Below, one piece after another: positions 39,201 through 50,249 of a stretch of 64,000 bases of DNA. Position 1 is the first letter of the stretch, and each line of letters begins with the position of its first letter. Origin of the DNA: Campylorhamphus procurvoides (Eukaryota; Chordata; Aves; Passeriformes; Dendrocolaptidae); contig WBMV01007499.1 in assembly GCA_013396655.1 (NCBI GenBank), forward strand, positions 1 through 64,000, in the 5' to 3' direction. Under the pieces are notes generated by a model that was not told the DNA's origin, searched no databases, and saw only the letters and a program-made list of their open reading frames with translations. Position numbers and translations under genes: made by a program.

Positions 39201-41837
39201 CATGAAAATGAGTGTCAAACCACCTTCAGTTTCTTACTTGGGGCTGAAGTTCATTTAAGTCTTACATGGTTTGTACACATCAGATCCATGAAAGTAACCT
39301 TAAGTTTGTGGGAACTCTAGTTGTTCCTATAATTGATACGTGCAAGCTGGTGTTCCATGACTGTAGAAACTGACCAGATTTTAATGACATAGGATTCACA
39401 TTTGTTATGGAAAATACAGGTACTGCATGAGCTGCTGTCAAAGCAAGATCTAGGGAGACACTATTTTGTAAAATCATACAAAAATATTTTAACAATACAT
39501 GAGAGCATTCATTCCTGTTCCTGAGGAACACCTGTTCATTATATTATTTAAATACTGTGTTCAAATCAATGGTGTGTTCATCTTCCACTCTACACAGCTT
39601 CATTAATTTTGCCTTTTGTTTTTCCTGTTGTGAAGTTGAATGAAAAAAGCAACAGAGGAGTTGTGCTGTGCTGTAATTCATTAAGATCTTGCCTAATTGA
39701 TATCTATCAGTCTGTATTAAAGTTGACATAAAAAAAAACCTATGTCTTTCTAGATCAGGCCCTTGTTTATAGAGAAAAAGATAAAAATTACTGTCATAAA
39801 TCTTGTTCCACTAATCTTAAAGTAATTTTAAATTGCAGCCTTATACACTGCAGAATAGAAAAGTTTTTTAAAACTCACATAAGATGATAGGATCATATTG
39901 ATGAAACAATAGTGGTAACTAGCAGTAGTAACTCAGGTGCATGTTATGAACACTGGATTGATTATTTCTGAGTTTGGCAGGACAAAATTATAGGATTGCT
40001 GCTGCTCCTGTTTTTTCTTATTCTGACTCCTGCTTCTTAAATTCTTTTCTGCGCATTTAAAGAGTCTTAGTAGGAGAATTTGAAGCTGAAGATCCATTGC
40101 CCAAAAGTACAAATTAAAGATCTGTATCTCCAGCTGTGAAGTAGTACAAGAGCCTAGAGTTTTGCATTCGAGATGACTGCTTCATCTGTCAAGATGTTAT
40201 AGGCGTATAATTACAAGAGGGATTTTCAGTCTGCAAATCTCAGTGCATGTCTCAAAAGGGAATAATTCCAGCCACTTTTCTTCTGGCATCTCCTGTGGGC
40301 AGTTTAGGCATATCTTTGCCATTGCCACGTTTTTCAAGTGGTGGCTGAATTCACTTTGGACAACCCTAGTTTGCTTTATGGTCTAAATATGCAAATAATT
40401 TAGAGAAATAAAGCATTTTAAGCTCAGAGCAACCTAGATGAGGAGCTATCTAGATGTTTGAATGTTACATGTGGTGATACTAAATGTCAGCATTCCCAAG
40501 TTCCTTTGTTTGACTAAATCTATATCCCTTATAGTTATGCTCCAACTTCCCCAAATGGACTACCATTTCCAGAATTAAGTGTCTGTTTTTTCAGAATATG
40601 TGTTAGCACTTTATGAAAACTGGCTTCAATAAATTAATGTCAATCATTTGATGGCAAATTCAGAAATATCAAGATCATTCTCATTTCTTAAAGTCCACAG
40701 ATATATGTGCATATTTACATATACATACATATATCTGTACAAACATTTCCCCAGTACACACAAATACAAGTTCACACACTCAACTCACTCTTCCTGGGAA
40801 AATAACTTCCAATGTTTTTTTAATTGAGGAGCTCATGAGGAAAAAATGTGATATATCAAGTCTGATCCTGCACCCTCTTCTCAACAAATTACAAAATTAA
40901 GGTTTCAAAAGAGCAGACTGTCAATGATATACCTTCTTCTGTTGTTGCTAAAGTACAGAAAAGAATTAACTTTAAGGGCACGTTTGCATTCATTTGTATC
41001 AAGTCACATTCTCATTATCTCATACAAGATATACAATCTCCTTTTACACTGAAAACAAACCAGTACGGCTCAGTGATGAATGTATGCAAGTCTAAAGAGA
41101 GGATTTCAGCTGGTTGTTATCTAGCTGGGTCAGAGTTTAGATAGGGAGGCACAAAAGTCAAAAGAGACAAGCAGCATAGGTGGCCTGTGGATAAAGAGGT
41201 TCATTCTTCTGGGCAATCCATCACTTTCAAGGGCAGAGAGTTTGCTTCATGAGCAGAGAAAACAAATATATATATGACTGAGAGGGTGAAACCAGCTTTG
41301 AAGAGAGATGATTATATTTGGCTGAGTACAATTTCACTGAGTGGCACACCAATTTCATTTTAAACATCCAGTTTAGTCTACACCACAGAAATATATACTC
41401 AAGGGAACAAGTATTTGCTCATTTACCTTAATTTTGTACTGCTACTTTTCCAGTTTCAGTGAAAAATCTTATCTATAACTAATTATTATTCAGGCATCAT
41501 AAGAGGAAATTAATGGATTCAAAGGCAATAAATGAAACAGAAAATACATATTACGTTGTCTATTTGCGAAGAATACTGGGTTGGGTGAAAAAAAAACAAA
41601 CAACAAATTAAATTGACTAAATAATTGCCAGATCTTTACTGGGGTTTGAAAATTTATCATAAGAATAAGGTATTTAAACAAATTCTAAAAACTAGCCCTA
41701 ATACTATCATCTTCAAATCTGATCATTTAAAGGCAGATCTTGTACTGAAGTCCTAAATGTGCACTACACAGGTGTAAACAAGCAAGCCCTTGTATTTTCT
41801 GCAAAACTGGAGTCAGAGACATCTATTGCCTTATCAC
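33231..41837. other. AT-rich unique DNA, no gene seen
   Basis: 8.6 kb without a nameable repeat or gene. The longest frame, 128 residues at 35354-35740 (minus), is Cys- and Ser-rich without a recognisable domain and is not called. Stretches at 33730-33860 and 40040-40460 look motif-rich and non-repetitive; the latter has a perfect octamer ATGCAAAT at 40389-40396. Confidence 0.5.
40389..40396 (+). promoter_or_regulatory. octamer (POU/OCT) motif
   Basis: ATGCAAAT is an exact octamer-factor site. It sits in the non-repetitive stretch 40040-40460, next to TAATTTAG. A single 8-mer can occur by chance. Confidence 0.25.
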
Positions 41838-42226
41838 AACATGGCTGATGTTGGCAGGGCCCTCTGGAGGTCATCTGGTCCAATCCACCCTTGGTTGCCC
41901 AGGACCACGTCCAGATGGTTTTTTGATATCTTCCAAGGAGGGAAACTCCACATCTCTGGGCAACCTGAGCCAGTTCTGGGTCACCCTCACAGTAACAAAG
42001 TGTTTCCTGATGTTCAGACCTTCTGTGTTTCAGCCTGTGTCCAGTGCCTCTGGTCCTGTCACTGGGCATCACTGAAAACAGCCGGGCTCCCCAGGTCGTG
42101 TCTCTTTTATAGCTGTGTGGATCCCAACCTGTACTGGTGCCCAGGATTGTTTCAGCCCAGGTACAGGACTTTGCACTTCCCGTTGAAATACAGGAGGTTC
42201 CTGTCAGCCCATTTCTCCAACAATTT
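41838..42226 (-). mobile_element. CR1 LINE fragment, 3' region with internal gap
   Basis: On the plus strand GGGCCCTCTGGAGGTCATC, GGTCACCCTCACAGTAACAAAG and TTTCCTGATGTTCAG are reverse complements of the avian CR1 3' region. After about 42135 the sequence changes to CTGTACTGG and CCCAGGTACAGGACTTTGCA, which belongs well upstream in CR1 (the C-terminal part of reverse transcriptase). The expected stretch between them is missing, so the copy is internally deleted. The terminal octamers at the left end are eroded. Open frames here of 146 and 102 residues are antisense or frame-shifted CR1, not genes. Confidence 0.9.
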
Positions 42227-45200
42227 GTAGATGAGTATGAGGACTCATACTCTAAAGAAAAGAAATCTGTGATAAACCAATACTTCCATTTTAGAAAAGG
42301 TGAGGAGAAGATGACCCTCCAGTAAGAAAATTATTTAGAAAGAGTTGATTTGGGAAGAAGTCACAGAAATAAAAATGCAGATTTATATTTACAGAAGGAC
42401 TGTGGTACTCTTTTATAATCAGTAAAAAGAAAAAAATCTCCTTCCAGAATTCCAAAACCAGGAGTCTGTGCCCAAAAAACTGAGAAGGAGGAAAAGGAGG
42501 TTGTGTTTATGTATTATTTCCACTATTTTTAAATATCTCCATCGCCAGTTAAACATCTGAAGCATCCAGACAACAACTGCATGCTGCACAGCTGGGGTTG
42601 CCACCATTTTGTTCCACTGTAAGTCTGGAACCCGTGCAAAAATTAAGAAATAAAACAGAGAGAAGATGATGTTTTATCTCCAGAGGTGATTACCAACTGT
42701 ATTGTTTGTCAGAAAACTGATGATACCGTTAAAATGAGGAAAAAAAAAAAAAGAAAAGCACATTTTCCTATTCTTGTGTTCGCTGCATTCTGCCTGCAAA
42801 GATGTAGTAAAGGTCACATATATCTTTGAACAGGAAAAGATTGCTCTTGACATACAAGTCGATATAGCTTCTAAAGTGTGAGGAGGTATAAAATGACACA
42901 AAGGTCACCTTGCAAGTCTCCCTCAGTTCCTCTCTAATAATGTGAGGTGAATAAAATTTAATTTTCTTGCCTTCTATTCTTTGTCTATTTGAATGTTAGG
43001 ATCTTTTAATTCATTTGCCTAACACAGTGGAATGCATCTTATTTGGTATCTCTAAAGTTTAAAATACAGCAATAGTGAATAACAGTTCTGAAATTACGGC
43101 CTTCATCATAATTTTGCTTACCAAAATACAAGTAGATGAACTTTGTAGTCCACCCCAAATGCCATATCTGGGCTATTTTGGCTGTTTGCAAAAATATTTT
43201 TCCAGATTTAAGTCCTCTAGTAGGAAAAATTCTGCCGGAATGCCACTTACCTTTATACCAGTGACAACACATTTCTTTCCTAAAGACAAGTATTCAATGT
43301 ATAAAGCTATCTCTTTTACCAAAACTGAAAAGAAGAACAAGAGTATATCTAATCTGAAAATGAAGTGGTATAACGTTTTATGTAGGTGTATAGGGTGTAA
43401 AACTTGCACACAATTCTAACTTAATAATACTAAAATGAAGACACTTGGAAATTGAATTTTTACCTATGACTGTTAAAGAACCAAGCCAAAAAATGCAATC
43501 AAAAGTAGAATATTGTGTTAAATATAGTACAGAACTTACAGACAACATGTAGAGTTCAAGTAAAATCTTGGCAGCATGAATAAAAAATTTGACAAGGGAG
43601 CCACCTTTGCAAGACTATGAGCAAATTTCAGAGTAACTTTGAGTGTTGACAGTCTCAGACTGCATTGCACACAGTCTTCTGAATACCAAAAGGGTGGATT
43701 TTATGATAGCGAAGTTCCAAATAAACCAATATGATGTCCTGGCCTACCAAGGGATTTTTGATTACCCTTTCTGCAAGGCCATATGACAACATGTAACACT
43801 ACCATATCAGCTAGAAATAATATGATTTTATATTTCATGGAAACACTGATAGAAGCAGGCCCAGACATAGTTCTTAATTGATTTTCCAGTATTAATGTAG
43901 TTTCATCTATGCTTAGCTCTTCTCTGTGTTCTCATCTAACTGCACGTGGCTACAACATCCACAGTAGTGCCAGGACAGAAACATAAAGGCAGGTGTTACC
44001 AACACACCAAAAACCAACATTGTAATAAATAAATAATTCAAAAAAAGATGATGGATAGACTCAGTAAAGGGTTCCATTCAAATTACAAAATAAGGAAGGT
44101 CCTAAGAAAACACAATTGCAATACATAAAATGAAATTTTGTTCTTAGAGCCAATAAGAGAGTCAAAAATGCAAACTTCAAATATCTTCCAGATATTTCAC
44201 TGGTAGTAAAAAGTGTGCCATTATGATTTAAGAACCTTGTTCTACTTCAGTTACACAAAATCTTTTTTCATTTACTAGGATATAAAATATAAAATGATGT
44301 CATAAAGATCTATTGCAGGAGGGTTCTATCAGCCAGTCATTAAAACACAGAACATCTGAAGGGTAAACTAAGACCATGGTTTTTAGTAAAAACCAAGAAA
44401 TACTGTGGAAAAGATCCATGCAGCTACAGAAGGAAACATTTAAATCACTATAAAATGATTATAATTTGCTTGTTCTGAATATAGTTAATATTTGATTAGG
44501 TAGGTGCTCGGAGTTAATGTCCTTCTTAATTAAATCAGATTCCTCCTTTTCTACCCTAAGAGAAGAAAAAGAGTGATCATGTTTGTGGTGGTGTTTTTTT
44601 TTAAATGCTAATTACTATAAGCAGCGAAAGTATTAAATCAGAATGCTTTATTCAGTCCGACTGCTTCATCCATTTAGATCCTACTCACATTTCCTTAGGA
44701 AGCCTGTTCTTTTGTATCTGTGAAAATAAGCACAGATGTTGGCTCCACCTTCCTCAAAGCAAGTTTTGCCTAATGACCCTTTTGAATGTATCCCACTTGC
44801 ACCTGTTCAGCATTTTAAAGTAAAATGAAGCACTTGATTGCCTCCAAATATCTTGTCCAGGTTTTCTTAACTTGATTATGTTGCCATAAAAGCCGAGAGA
44901 CTATTTGAGCATTAGCCACAGTATCAGCTGGAGTAGGTCCAAGTTCCTGGAAGCATTTTTTTTGCTGCTATTGAAAGTCTGACTTGGGAAAAATTGCAGA
45001 TTAATTAGAACATTAGATGGCACTACTACAGCACTGAGGTACAAGGAGAAGCAAAGATTCTTCTATTCAATTATTTATAGTGTGCTAAGTATACCAAAAT
45101 GCTGATATTAAACTGATCATATTGATCTCAATATGACATTTCTGCAGAACTGTTCTTTCTTATCAGCAGAATACACTAGCTATCTCATTTGGTACCTCCT

Positions 45201-45407
45201 CCTGCCACAGAAATTGTCACACTTATTTTCCTCTATTATACCTCCCTACTTTTCCACTGCAAATGTCTGAATTGCAAAATAAAGTCTTTCACACAATTCA
45301 ATAAATCCTACCAACATTAAGTTTCTAGCCAGTCTCGGAAGGTTTTCAGCAGTTTGGAAAAAATAATTTCACTTAAATTTTCATAAGTATGAATAAAGTT
45401 TTCTGAA
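42227..45407. other. AT-rich unique DNA, no gene seen
   Basis: No nameable repeat or gene. An A12-14 tract lies near 42739-42752. The stretch 44600-45050 is less AT-rich and non-repetitive and could be a conserved non-coding element. Frames such as 43075-43419 (114 residues) have no family features. Confidence 0.5.
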
Positions 45408-45443
45408 ATCTATAGATCTATTTCTCTATAGAGATCTATAGAT
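45408..45443. repeat. 36-bp inverted repeat built of short palindromes
   Basis: ATCTATAGATCT at 45408-45419 and AGATCTATAGAT at 45432-45443 are exact reverse complements with a 12-base loop. Each arm contains the palindrome ATCTATAGAT, and TCTCTATAGAGA straddles the centre. The structure lies 28 bp from the 3' end of the CR1 at 45471. Confidence 0.9.
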
Positions 45444-45470
45444 CCGTTTCTCAATGCACAAAGTGAATTT

Positions 45471-45940
45471 CATAGAATCACAGAATGGTTTGGGTTGGAA
45501 AGGATCTTAAAGATCATCAAGTTCCAATCATCACGCCATGAGGAGTTTCCACTAGACCAGGTTGCTCAAGGTCCCCTCCAGCCTGGCCTTGAACACCTCC
45601 CGGGATGTGACATCCACTGCTTCTCTGGGCAAGCTGTTCCAATGTCTCATCAACATCATCGTAAAGACTTTCTTCCTTGTGTCTAATCTAAACCCACTTT
45701 CTTACAGTTTGAAGCCATTACCCCTTGTCCTGTCACTAACCCCCCCTTGCAAATAGTCCCTCTCCAGCTCTCTTGTAGGCCCTTTAGATACTAAAAAGTG
45801 TCCTTGGAGCCTTCTCTTCTCCAGAATGAACAATTCATAGGAGACCTACTCCAGCCTTCTGATCATCTTCATGGCTTTCTCGGGATTGACTCTAACAGAT
45901 CCACAACCTTCTTTTGTTGGAGCCCCAGAATTTGGCCTTT
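45471..45940 (-). mobile_element. CR1 LINE 3' fragment
   Basis: The left end CATAGAATCACAGAATGG is the reverse complement of the CR1 3' octamer repeat, followed by GTTTGGGTTGGAAAGGATCT. The body matches the CR1 3' untranslated region and the very end of ORF2 in the antisense direction (GGTTGCTCAAGGTCCCCTCC, TTCTTCCTTGTGTCTAATCT, CCTTGTCCTGTCAC, GTTGGAGCCCCAGAA). The 5' truncation falls near 45940. The 3' octamers are intact, which suggests a younger age than the 41838 and 59595 copies. Confidence 0.95.
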
Positions 45941-47826
45941 ATCACCTAGCGATGTATATTTTCAAGTCATTATTATCAACATTTAAATTTACACAAATCC
46001 ACTGTTTCATAGCAAACAAGACATCATTTTTCAAATGATTCCTTTGCTCAAAGTTAAATGAACCCTTGATGTGCCACAGTTCTGTTTGAAAATTAGCTCC
46101 ATATATGAAGTGATGGGGGGACAAAAAAATTGCACATGATGAAATGGAAAAAAGCCTTAATCTGATATTTTAAGTGTGTTTGCTCGTATGTGACACAATA
46201 TTTCAGAAACAAAACCAGAAAGCCATTCTGAAAAAAAAACAAAAAACAAAAAAAACAAAACATTTTGTTCCAAAAATTGTGAAACCAAGATATCTTTTTT
46301 GTTACCAGGAGGATTTTCTTAGTTATTTTGGAGCAATTTAAAATAGCAAAATGTTACAATTTCGAGTATATTGTACTACCTTTTAGAAGATGCTTTTGTA
46401 AATCTGTGGTGAGGCAACAGAATATTTGCTTGACTTGAGATTTGATGCATCTAATTGGCTTGCAGTTGCTTAAAACTTTATGATTCCATTTTCTGTCCGT
46501 GGCATATCAAATGAAGAAATCTTATAATTGTTTTGTGACTTTGTAATTTTAACCATTTTCTCCAATCAGATTCCTTTCATATGAAATTTATATTACACAG
46601 TACCGCATGTATGTATTATTATATCTGTATGTGTGTGTGAATGCACATACCTGGCAAGGAAAAAAAGTATTGTTTCAGAGGAGGATTATGATGAGATAAT
46701 AAGGTATAGACTACTAATAGATTCACTACTTAATTTCCTTACTCCTTTTTCTCATGATAATAGAGTTCTCATGATAAAAGAGAGGAATAATTCTGAAGAA
46801 TTCCTAACTATTGCATAATTAAAAACTATATTGTATAGCAAATATACAAGAAGAATAATGAACTCCTTACACAAAACCTACATTCCAGTATTTCCTGATT
46901 TGATACTTACTTTGGGGCTTTTTAGCATCCTCCTTAAAATTAATTAAATGCCCATTGGTACACACCAGTTTTACATAAATTATCCAGTGTTTCATAAACC
47001 CTCACTTATTTGAATTAACTGCTGACATATCTTTACTAAAAAAAATAGAAAATATGCTGTTCTTTAACTGATAAATGTATAATAGCATGATACAAGGACA
47101 CTCTTGTATACATCTCTAAATCATCTCCCATCTTAATGCAAAAAATCAAGTTATTTGCATTACAAAATACCACCATAATGCAAAATATAAAAATTTTTAA
47201 AATATTTCTTATTCATGTTAAGTGTCTGGTAATCAATGCTGACATTTTTTATTATAAAATATCTAACCACCACTGTGAATATTTCTTCTGAAATTCTCAT
47301 ATATGAAGAAAGACAGAACCATCCTGTGACTGTACATAATTTAAAATTATATCTGCTGAAACCCAGCTATGATCCCATTAAACACAGAATAAATGCATTA
47401 CACTGGCAAAAAATTATTCAAAAGATACAGAAATTAAAGTGTCACTGATTTTTATTGTCAAGCTGCACCTTAACCAGTCAGATGAACATAATGTTCAGTA
47501 ACACAGTATGGTGTTTCATATTAGACATTTCTTTAAATTAGATATGTTGCATCTTCAGTCTTCTGTTAGCTGAGCTGACACTAAATATGATGAATCACTA
47601 ATAGTACATAAACCCGAGATTATTACACAAAATTATTGTCCCTTTTTGATTTTTTTGTCTTTATGGATGGTTGAACTTATATGGATACAGACTATTGTAA
47701 TAAATATCAAGAACTTGAAATCAAGATTTTCAAGTTATATTTCAAAATTCGTTTTGAGTGCTATTTTTTTTTAATTCAAAACCAAACTTTGAAAGAACCC
47801 AAACAACAGTGCAGCATACATAATTG
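45941..47826. other. AT-rich unique DNA, no gene seen
   Basis: Only an A-rich tract, A and CA mixed, at 46231-46260. No gene. Confidence 0.6.
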
Positions 47827-47832
47827 AGAGAG
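47827..47832. repeat. target-site duplication, left copy
   Basis: AGAGAG directly precedes the TG of the LTR and is repeated directly after its CA at 48295-48300. Six bases is the usual duplication for class II (ERVK-type) avian retroviruses. The motif is simple, so part of the match could be chance. Confidence 0.7.
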
Positions 47833-48294
47833 TGTCGGAGTACAGTGTCTCAAAGGCTGCCAGAACAACCACGATGAACAGTTTATCAATACCACAAACG
47901 GACAATTACCTCAGAACTCACAAATTCATGTTTTAAAGGCTTAGATAGTGATTTATTGTATTAGATAGATAGATATTCCTCTGTATGTTTTTTGGTGGTG
48001 GTTGCCCAGCTATCGGTTTCCTGTTGATTGTGTATTCCCTAATCTTTTACTGTCTGGCTGATGTGCTAATCCCATCATCATCATGTGAAGCTGGCCACCC
48101 CCCATCTGCATTCCCCTCCTTCCATGTAAGCCCTTCCCCTCCTTGCTGCATTCTGCCCCCAAACTCCTCCCACTTTCCAAGCTCCTCCCTGACCCTATAT
48201 AAGTCCCATGCTCCCATGAATAAACCAGTTCTGGCCTTCACCCCAACATCGGCTAGGACCGTCTCCTTTCTTTCCTTCCTCCCGGCACGCGGCA
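47833..48294 (+). mobile_element. solo LTR, copy B (class II/ERVK-like)
   Basis: The 462-bp element starts TGTCGGAG and ends GGCA, bounded by a 6-bp direct repeat AGAGAG. It carries a TATA box, TATATAAG, at 48196-48203 and a poly(A) signal, AATAAA, at 48219-48224, the normal U3-R order. It aligns with copy A at 3731-4214 over nearly its full length. No gag, pol or env sequence lies next to it, so the provirus was probably removed by recombination between its two LTRs. The TATA box is better kept than in copy A. Frames of 123 and 101 residues inside it are not genes. Confidence 0.9.
48196..48224 (+). promoter_or_regulatory. LTR TATA box and poly(A) signal
   Basis: TATATAAG at 48196-48203 and AATAAA at 48219-48224 are 15 bp apart, so transcription start and R region would fall just downstream. 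Intact motifs mean the solo LTR could still act as a promoter; activity is not shown. Confidence 0.6.
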
Positions 48295-48300
48295 AGAGAG
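48295..48300. repeat. target-site duplication, right copy
   Basis: AGAGAG immediately after the terminal CA of the LTR, pairing with 47827-47832. The flank continues AGATTATTTT. Confidence 0.7.
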
Positions 48301-49201
48301 AGATTATTTTAAGGCATATGTGTGTTACAGTAACCCAAGTGCAACCAGTCATTTAAACCCTATGGCTGAAGTACATGTCATACCACTTACCTCACCTACA
48401 CAGATGAGCACACAGGGCAGCCACAATCTCAACTGGATTGTTGGCATAGCTCCATTCTAGTCAACAGGACTAAGTAGCTTCACACAAGCTAAGGATCAGA
48501 CACAGAAAGCAGGTGATCAATTAAGCAAAAAATCGTGTAATACTTTCCTTTCTTAGCTGGAGTGAAGGACAGCTTCCAGAACTGGTGCACCTTTTCTGTT
48601 CCTATGTCTCCCATCCCTCATTTTAGTGCATACCCACTATGTGTTTTGAATACAGGCAGTTTCCCTCCACATAAATACAAGTTCGCAGGCTGTCATACTC
48701 ATAAAAATTCTTGATAGGCAGAAATCATATCGGTTTATATTCTCAAACAATCTCCTCTGTGAAAGTGAAGTCATTAACATCAGCCATTTGTGTTCCATGA
48801 TGTTTTGCCAGCAATTGATCCCTAGTACTACCCAGTTAAAATATACATACCTTGAAGAAAGTCCTCTTTAGCTTTTCAGGAAGCTGACATGTCGGGAGAA
48901 GTCTAAAGATAATGCAGCTATTCATGCAAAGCAAGCAAAAATTGCACATATATAGTGGCAGTCAAGCGTGCAGAGGCACAGTCTGTGATTTCTGTTAGCT
49001 GGATAGCATGTTGGATTCCCATTTTAAGGGTCTGATTTTAGAAACATGACTTTTTTTTGAGATTGTATTCTGATTATTCATGGCCCTATATTTTATGCAG
49101 AGTATCCTAAACTTTCTCAGAAAGCAGACTTCATGTGTACATGACCACAAAAAATCTATATCCTTGACAACAAGAAATCCGTACCTAGTTTTAGTGGTCA
49201 T
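48301..49201. other. unique DNA between two LTRs
   Basis: No gene and no retroviral coding sequence is seen between the two LTRs, which belong to different families and lie on opposite strands; they are separate insertions. Confidence 0.65.
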
Positions 49202-50249
49202 TGTAGTGGGTTGACCCTGACTGGATGCCAGGTACCCGCTAAAGCCGCTCTCTCCCTCCCCTCTGCAACTGGACAGAGTAGAGAAGGAAACAATGAAGGA
49301 TTCATGAGTTGAGATAAGGGCTGGGAGAGGTCACTTACTGATCACCATCACAGGCAAAACAGTCTCAAAGTGGGGATATTAATTAAATTTATCACTAACA
49401 GAATCAGAGCGAAAGAGTGAGAAGTAAAATAATCTTAAAAACTCCTTTTGCCCACCCCTCCTTCCTTCCAAGTTCTACCTTCTCCTCTCCAGCGGTGGAG
49501 GGAGATGGGCAATGGGGGTTATGGTCAGTTGTTTTTTCCATCACTGCTCAGGGAGAGGAGTCCTGCCCCTGCTGCCCGTGAAGTCCCTCCCACGGGGGCC
49601 AGTTCTTTATGAACCTCTCTGGCGTGAGTCCATCCCATGGGCAACAGAGATTCAGAAAACTACTGTCCTGTGGGTCACTTCTCCATGGGGTACAGTCCTT
49701 CACAAACAAGCTGCTCAGTTCCCCACAGAACCAGAGATCCTACCAAGCTAAAACCTGCTCTACTGTGGGCTCGTCTCTCCATGGACAGCAGGTTCCTGCC
49801 AGGGGACAGCCTCTTTCACACATTCACCTACTCCAGTATGGGCTCCACTGTGGGCTGCAGGTGGATATCTGCACTCGGATTGTTCTCCACAGGCTGTGGA
49901 ATGACAGCTGCTCCACCATGGTCTGCACCACAAGCTGCAGGGGAACCTCAGCTCCTGCCCTGAGCACCTTCTTCCCCTCCTTCTGCACTGACCTTGGTGT
50001 CTACATTGTTGTTCACATGATCTCACTCTGCTCTTCCCTTGCTGTAATTTTCAACTCTGCAATAACGTTCATTCTGTTCTTACATATGTTATCACAGAGG
50101 TGTTACTATAATTCCTGATGGGTTTAGCCTTGGCCAGTGGAGCTGGCTGGCATTGGCTCCACCAGACACAGGAGAAGCTTCTGTCAGCTGCTAACAGAAG
50201 CCACCCTTGTAGCCCCTCCCCATGACCCAAAACCTGGCTACAGAAAACA
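49202..50249 (-). mobile_element. ERVL-like LTR of about 1 kb, near full length
   Basis: The plus strand opens TGTAGTGGGTTGACCC, the reverse complement of the GGGTCAACCCACTACA end of a widespread avian LTR. Moving right come GATAAGGGCTGGGAGAGGTC, GGCAAAACAGTCTCAAAG, ATTAATTAAATTTATCACTA, then a long run of imperfect units with CCATGGG and GGGCTCCACTGTGGGCTGCAG, ending in CACTGACCTTGGTGTCTAC, ACATATGTTATC and ACCCAAAACCTGGCTACAG. These mirror the order of the truncated copy at 12248-13055. The TATA-like box is decayed (TATGTAAG on the minus strand). The 5' end near 50249 is eroded and no 5-bp target duplication is evident. Several open frames up to 169 residues lie within it; they are LTR sequence, not genes. 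Confidence 0.9.

Noticed and set aside
41790..42230. 146-codon plus-strand frame
   Set aside because: Antisense reading of a CR1 3' fragment; not a protein gene.
47985..48356. 123-codon plus-strand frame, Ser/Pro-rich
   Set aside because: Coincides with the solo LTR and runs past its end; the Ser/Pro content reflects CCTCC-type LTR sequence.
49609..50118. 169-codon plus-strand frame and overlapping frames
   Set aside because: Lies wholly within, and antisense to, the ERVL-like LTR; openness comes from the GC-rich repeat units.
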